64,000 bases of DNA, from the NCBI GenBank assembly GCA_003117195.1, contig BDSI01000029.1, positions 933,023 through 997,022 of the forward strand. Reading direction: 5' to 3'. Below, piece after piece: positions 60,840 to 64,000 of this stretch. Position 1 is the stretch's first letter; each line of letters starts with the position of its first letter. This DNA is from Eudorina sp. 2006-703-Eu-15 (Eukaryota; Chlorophyta; Chlorophyceae; Chlamydomonadales; Volvocaceae). The notes beneath the pieces were generated by a model, which was not told the DNA's origin, made no database searches, and saw only the letters and a list, made by a program, of their open reading frames with translations. A program made the translations under genes and the position numbers.

Positions 60840-61020
60840 CGGTAAGATTCATTCGCGTACCGGTCATGAACGCCACAATGTGCAACGAAGTTGCTGCTCA
60901 TTCGTAACCTATCCCGCAGTTGTGGACCTCGTCAGCCCCGACACACCAATTAATCTGGTGTCGCCGGGATCCCGCAACGATGCGGCCCCTGCACCCGCCG
61001 CTGTCGCCGCGACCACAGGT

Positions 61021-61088
61021 GTGGTGGGGTGTGGTGGGGTGGGGTGGGGTGGGGTGGGGTGGGGTGGGGTGGGGTGGGGTGGGGTGGG
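61021..61088 (+). repeat. (GGGGT)n array
   Basis: About twelve GGGGT units, the same type as 25161-25206. Confidence 0.92.
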
Positions 61089-61372
61089 AGGTAGTGAGGT
61101 TGAGGGATGCGCAGCGAGCGGAAGGCGACGGGCAGGGCACCCACCCATCCAGCCACCCACCCACCCACCCACCCGTCCGTTGGTCGCTGCGCGGGTTGTC
61201 CCAGCCGGTCACACCACCGCGGAGGGCCGCGAGCCACCGCGAGCCACCGAGGTAATGTCGCCGCCGACTGACGCGCCGCCGCCGCCGGCCCCGCTGCCCC
61301 ACATGACTTGCGGACCCCGCACTCTCCCTCCCCCCCGCCCCCGCCACCGCCACCACACCCCGCGGGTTGCAG

Positions 61373-63073
61373 ACGGCAGCGGCTTCATCACGCGGGAGGA
61401 CCTCATCCAGGCGCTCAGTAAGACCTGTACCCCCGCGGAGATCGACGGGCTGCTGGCCCAGGCGGACAGCAGTGGGGACGGCCGTATCGACTACACCGAA
61501 TTCTGCGACCTCATGCGCGTGTGAGTGGGGGCGAGACAGGGGGGGCGGGACAGGGGGGAGGGAGGAGGGAGGAGGGAGGAGGGAGGAGGGAGGAGGGAGG
61601 AGGGAGGAGGGAGGAGGGAGGAGGGAGGAGGGAGGAGGGAGGAGGGAGGAGGGAGGAGGGAGGAGGGAGGAGGGAGGAGGGAGGAGGGAGGAGGGAGGAG
61701 GGAGGAGGGAGGAGGGAGGAGGAGGGAGGAGGGAGGAGGGAGGAGGGAGGAGGGAGGAGGGAGGAGGGAGGAGGGAGGAGGGAGGAGGGAGGAGGGAGGA
61801 GGGAGGAGGGAGGAGGGAGGAGGGAGGAGGGAGGAGGGAGGAGGGAGGAGGGAGGAGGGAGGAGGGAGGAGGGAGGAGGGAGGAGGGAGGAGGGAGGAGG
61901 GAGGAGGAGGAGGGAGGAGGGAGGAGGGAGGAGGGAGGAGGGAGGAGGGAGGAGGGAGGAGGGAGGAGGGAGGAGGGAGGAGGGAGGAGGGAGGAGGGAG
62001 GAGGGAGGAGGGAGGAGGGAGGAGGGAGGAGGGCAGGTGGGCCGTACAAGCCTCGGCGCCCCCTCCACCAACGTCGTTCCGCCCCTCCTCCCCGCGAGCC
62101 CATCCACCCCATCCCATCCCACCCCTTCCTTACCCTGGTCCGTTTCACCTCCAGCGGCAACAACGCCCTCCCCAAGGCGGCTCGCACCGTGAAGCAGGGC
62201 CTTATGCGCTCCCCCGCCTCCCAGCTCGATCTCTCACGCCTCCGCGTCGAGAGCCTCTCAGCCCTTGACGTGTACGGCCCCACCGTCACTGCCGTACTGA
62301 TACCGCCCACGGAACTGCAGCGGCAGCAGCAGCAACAGCAGCCACAGCAGCAACAACTGCCGTCGACGCCGCCGCAGCGGCAGGCGCCGTCGCCGGCCTC
62401 AGCTTCCCTGAAATCCCCATCCTCCTCCGCCTCCTCCTTCTCCTCCTCCCCCGCCTCGCCGGCGACGGCTCCGAAGCGAGCAACCGCTTCGTATCTGGCG
62501 GTGCAGACGCCGTCGCAGCCACCGCCGCCGCCGTCGTCGTCATCGTCGTCATCGCAGCGGTTGTTGTCGGTGCAGAAAACCTCCTCACAACAGAAGCGGA
62601 TGTCGGCGGAGGGGAGCAGCGGCGGCGTCGGCGGCAGCGGCGGGAGCAGAAGCAGCCGCAGCGGCGGCGGCGGCGGCGTGCCGATGGCGGTGTCGGGCCG
62701 CTGGTCGGTTGCGGGGCTGCCGCCCATCGCTACTCCAACGCCGCGGCGGCTTCACCCCTCCCTGACCACGCACAACGCCGGGACGGCGGCGGGGGCGTCG
62801 GCGGCGTCGGCGACGGAGGCGGTCCGCAGCCGGTCCATGCACGTGCCGTCGCCGCTGACGCCGTCGTCGCCGGCGCCGGCGCCGACGCCGCTGACGGGGC
62901 CGCACGGCCTGTCCCTGAAGCGCCCCCCGTCGCCCAGCTCGCCGCTCTCGCCCGTGTCGCCCCTGACGCCTATGTCCCCCACGTCGCCGCTGCTGTCCAC
63001 GGCGGGGGAGGAGGGCGGGGGGCTGGTCAGTGCGCTGCACGCGGTGTCGTTCAGCGCCGCAACGGGCAGCTAG
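61373..63073 (+). CDS. Calcium-dependent protein kinase-like C-terminal region (EF-hands plus long tail), 5' incomplete
   Basis: Two exons are clear: 61373-61520 and 62155-63073, joined in phase (GT|C). The first has the CDPK-type EF-hand pair: the end of loop 3 (DGSGFITREDL; its last ligand is Asp, not Glu) and a full loop 4 (DSSGDGRIDYTEF), then FCDLMR. The second encodes about 305 residues: NALPKAARTVKQGLMR, then Gln, Ser, Pro and Ala-rich low complexity with many SP/TP sites (PLSPVSPLTPMSPTSP), and a TAG at 63071. EF-hands in CDPKs switch an upstream kinase domain, which I cannot find in 57-61 kb. An upstream exon at 60922-61018 would fit in phase but does not look like a CDPK. The kinase part may be missing, far upstream or lost. 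Confidence 0.68.
   Translation, partial: TAAASSRGRTSSRRSVRPVPPRRSTGCWPRRTAVGTAVSTTPNSATSCACEWGRDRGGGTGGREEGGGRREEGGGRREEGGGRREEGGGRREEGGGRREEGGGRREEGGGRREEGGGGRREEGGGRREEGGGRREEGGGRREEGGGRREEGGGRREEGGGRREEGGGRREEGGGRREEEEGGGRREEGGGRREEGGGRREEGGGRREEGGGRREEGGGRRAGGPYKPRRPLHQRRSAPPPREPIHPIPSHPFLTLVRFTSSGNNALPKAARTVKQGLMRSPASQLDLSRLRVESLSALDVYGPTVTAVLIPPTELQRQQQQQQPQQQQLPSTPPQRQAPSPASASLKSPSSSASSFSSSPASPATAPKRATASYLAVQTPSQPPPPPSSSSSSSQRLLSVQKTSSQQKRMSAEGSSGGVGGSGGSRSSRSGGGGGVPMAVSGRWSVAGLPPIATPTPRRLHPSLTTHNAGTAAGASAASATEAVRSRSMHVPSPLTPSSPAPAPTPLTGPHGLSLKRPPSPSSPLSPVSPLTPMSPTSPLLSTAGEEGGGLVSALHAVSFSAATGS
61556..62031 (+). repeat. (GGAGGGA)n 7-bp homopurine array in the EF-hand gene intron
   Basis: About 68 units over 475 bases with two phase slips (about 61712 and 61902). 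It fills most of the intron 61521-62154. All frames across it stay open; those ORFs are artefacts. Confidence 0.95.
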
Positions 63074-64000
63074 TCTGGATGGGCGTGCAGCCGCGGGTGG
63101 GATGGGGCTTTAGGGTTTCGGATGGGTCCGGGTGGTGGTGGGGTGTTTTGGTGGTTGGGGGGCCCGCCGCAAGAGGGCGGAGGAGAAGAAAGGGATTGTG
63201 GAACAAAGAGATGGAAAGGCTGTGGAACATGGCTGCCTACCGTGGGTGCCTTACCGTACGGTACGGTACCGTACTGTACCGCGGGTTCAGCGGTACAGAA
63301 CCCGGAGGATGTCCTTGGTGCGCATTTATCGGTGTTGTCGTTGTTATCATCATCGCAGCGGGTGCGGCATGTCGGAGAATGAATGTACATGTGGGGCGTT
63401 GCAATCTGTAGCTGCGTTGACTTCTTCCCTGCCGTGATGCTGGCGCCGTCAGCCTGCCGTGATGCTGGCGCCGTCTGTCGCCGTACACACCAAGTGCTGC
63501 TTTACATCCGTAGCTCGGTCGGTTTGCGAAACCAACCACCCAACTATCAACCACCCCAACCACCTGGCCCATGCGTGCGTGTGTGGTTATTCATGAGTTA
63601 CCCGCGATTGAGCTGGTCGAATGACGAATTCCACCACTGCATTATTATCATTGTATTTTTTCTTTCCATTCCCTGGTGGCGGCTGCGACACGGGAGCTTA
63701 TCGGGGCGCGGGGGAAAGGGGAAGGGGAAACGGGAGCACGGCCCAACACAACCACTGATACACCCGCGGGCAGGGTTGATCCATACCAATGTCGTACTGC
63801 CGTACCGCCACGGTGCCGAGTGCGGCTTGAGGGAGGCGCGGACGAGGATCTCAGCCGCCGTACATTGGGTCGTACCCACGTGCCCTCTCCACTCGGGTGC
63901 CGACCCTGATGCAGGCGCATGCGAACATGGCGGCAGTGCGCAAACGCCGCGACTCTGTGTGGGTGTGGGTGGTGTGTGGGCGTTGGGGGGGGGGTCTCGA
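63074..64000. other. Downstream flank, no supported gene
   Basis: Presumed 3' UTR of the EF-hand gene, then low-complexity GGTG/CCAACC-rich sequence. A GTACGGTACGGTACCGTACTG cluster lies near 63255-63276. No ORF with a domain. Confidence 0.45.

Noticed and set aside
61491..62727. Long Pro-Ser-Leu and Arg-Glu-Gly ORFs
   Set aside because: Frames through the 7-bp GGAGGGA array; no coding evidence on the minus strand.

Overview
This window looks like nuclear DNA from a green alga of the volvocine group (Chlamydomonas/Gonium/Volvox type). The evidence is intron-dense genes with GT-AG introns in plant-like genes, a chloroplast-type FtsH-like protein, a plant-type catalase, a centriole assembly gene, chromodomain Ty3/gypsy elements and very many simple repeats. 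There are no bacterial operons. Coordinates below come from reading frames, splice phases and motifs read by eye; no database search was run.

Layout. 1-2163 (-): 5'-truncated retroelement fragment with an integrase followed by a PHD finger. 3523-9958 (-): decayed chromovirus (coiled-coil ORF, gag, PR-RT, RNase H-integrase, chromodomain) with a textbook -1 frameshift signal at the gag/pol junction and a deletion that removes the RT catalytic Asp pair. 9959-12758: intergenic, with one member of a 183-bp duplication. 12759-19629 (+): complete 13-exon catalase. 21362-35556 (-): complete 22-exon, 1093-residue FtsH-like ATPase whose protease zinc motif is lost (FtsHi type); its introns hold a 2.1-kb 8-bp minisatellite and many other tandem arrays. 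35910-38062: nest of terminal-inverted-repeat DNA transposons, including a 1.7-kb element with TTA target duplication that carries a glycosyltransferase-like gene fragment and a nested 223-bp MITE. About 41.7-42.4 kb: SGNH-hydrolase-like exon that runs into a hairpin/TG-repeat module. 45090-52268 (+): complete 10-exon gene for a STIL/Ana2-like centriole assembly protein (1569 residues). 53-60 kb: mostly anonymous sequence with a degenerate RPA-like ORF and dispersed repeats. 61373-63073 (+): the C-terminal part of a calcium-dependent protein kinase-like gene (EF-hands and a long low-complexity tail), interrupted by a 7-bp homopurine array.

The genes do not form an operon or one pathway: peroxide removal, chloroplast envelope AAA motor, centriole assembly and calcium signalling sit side by side. 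The more unusual content is the STIL-like gene, the protease-dead FtsH, the intronic satellite and the mobile elements.
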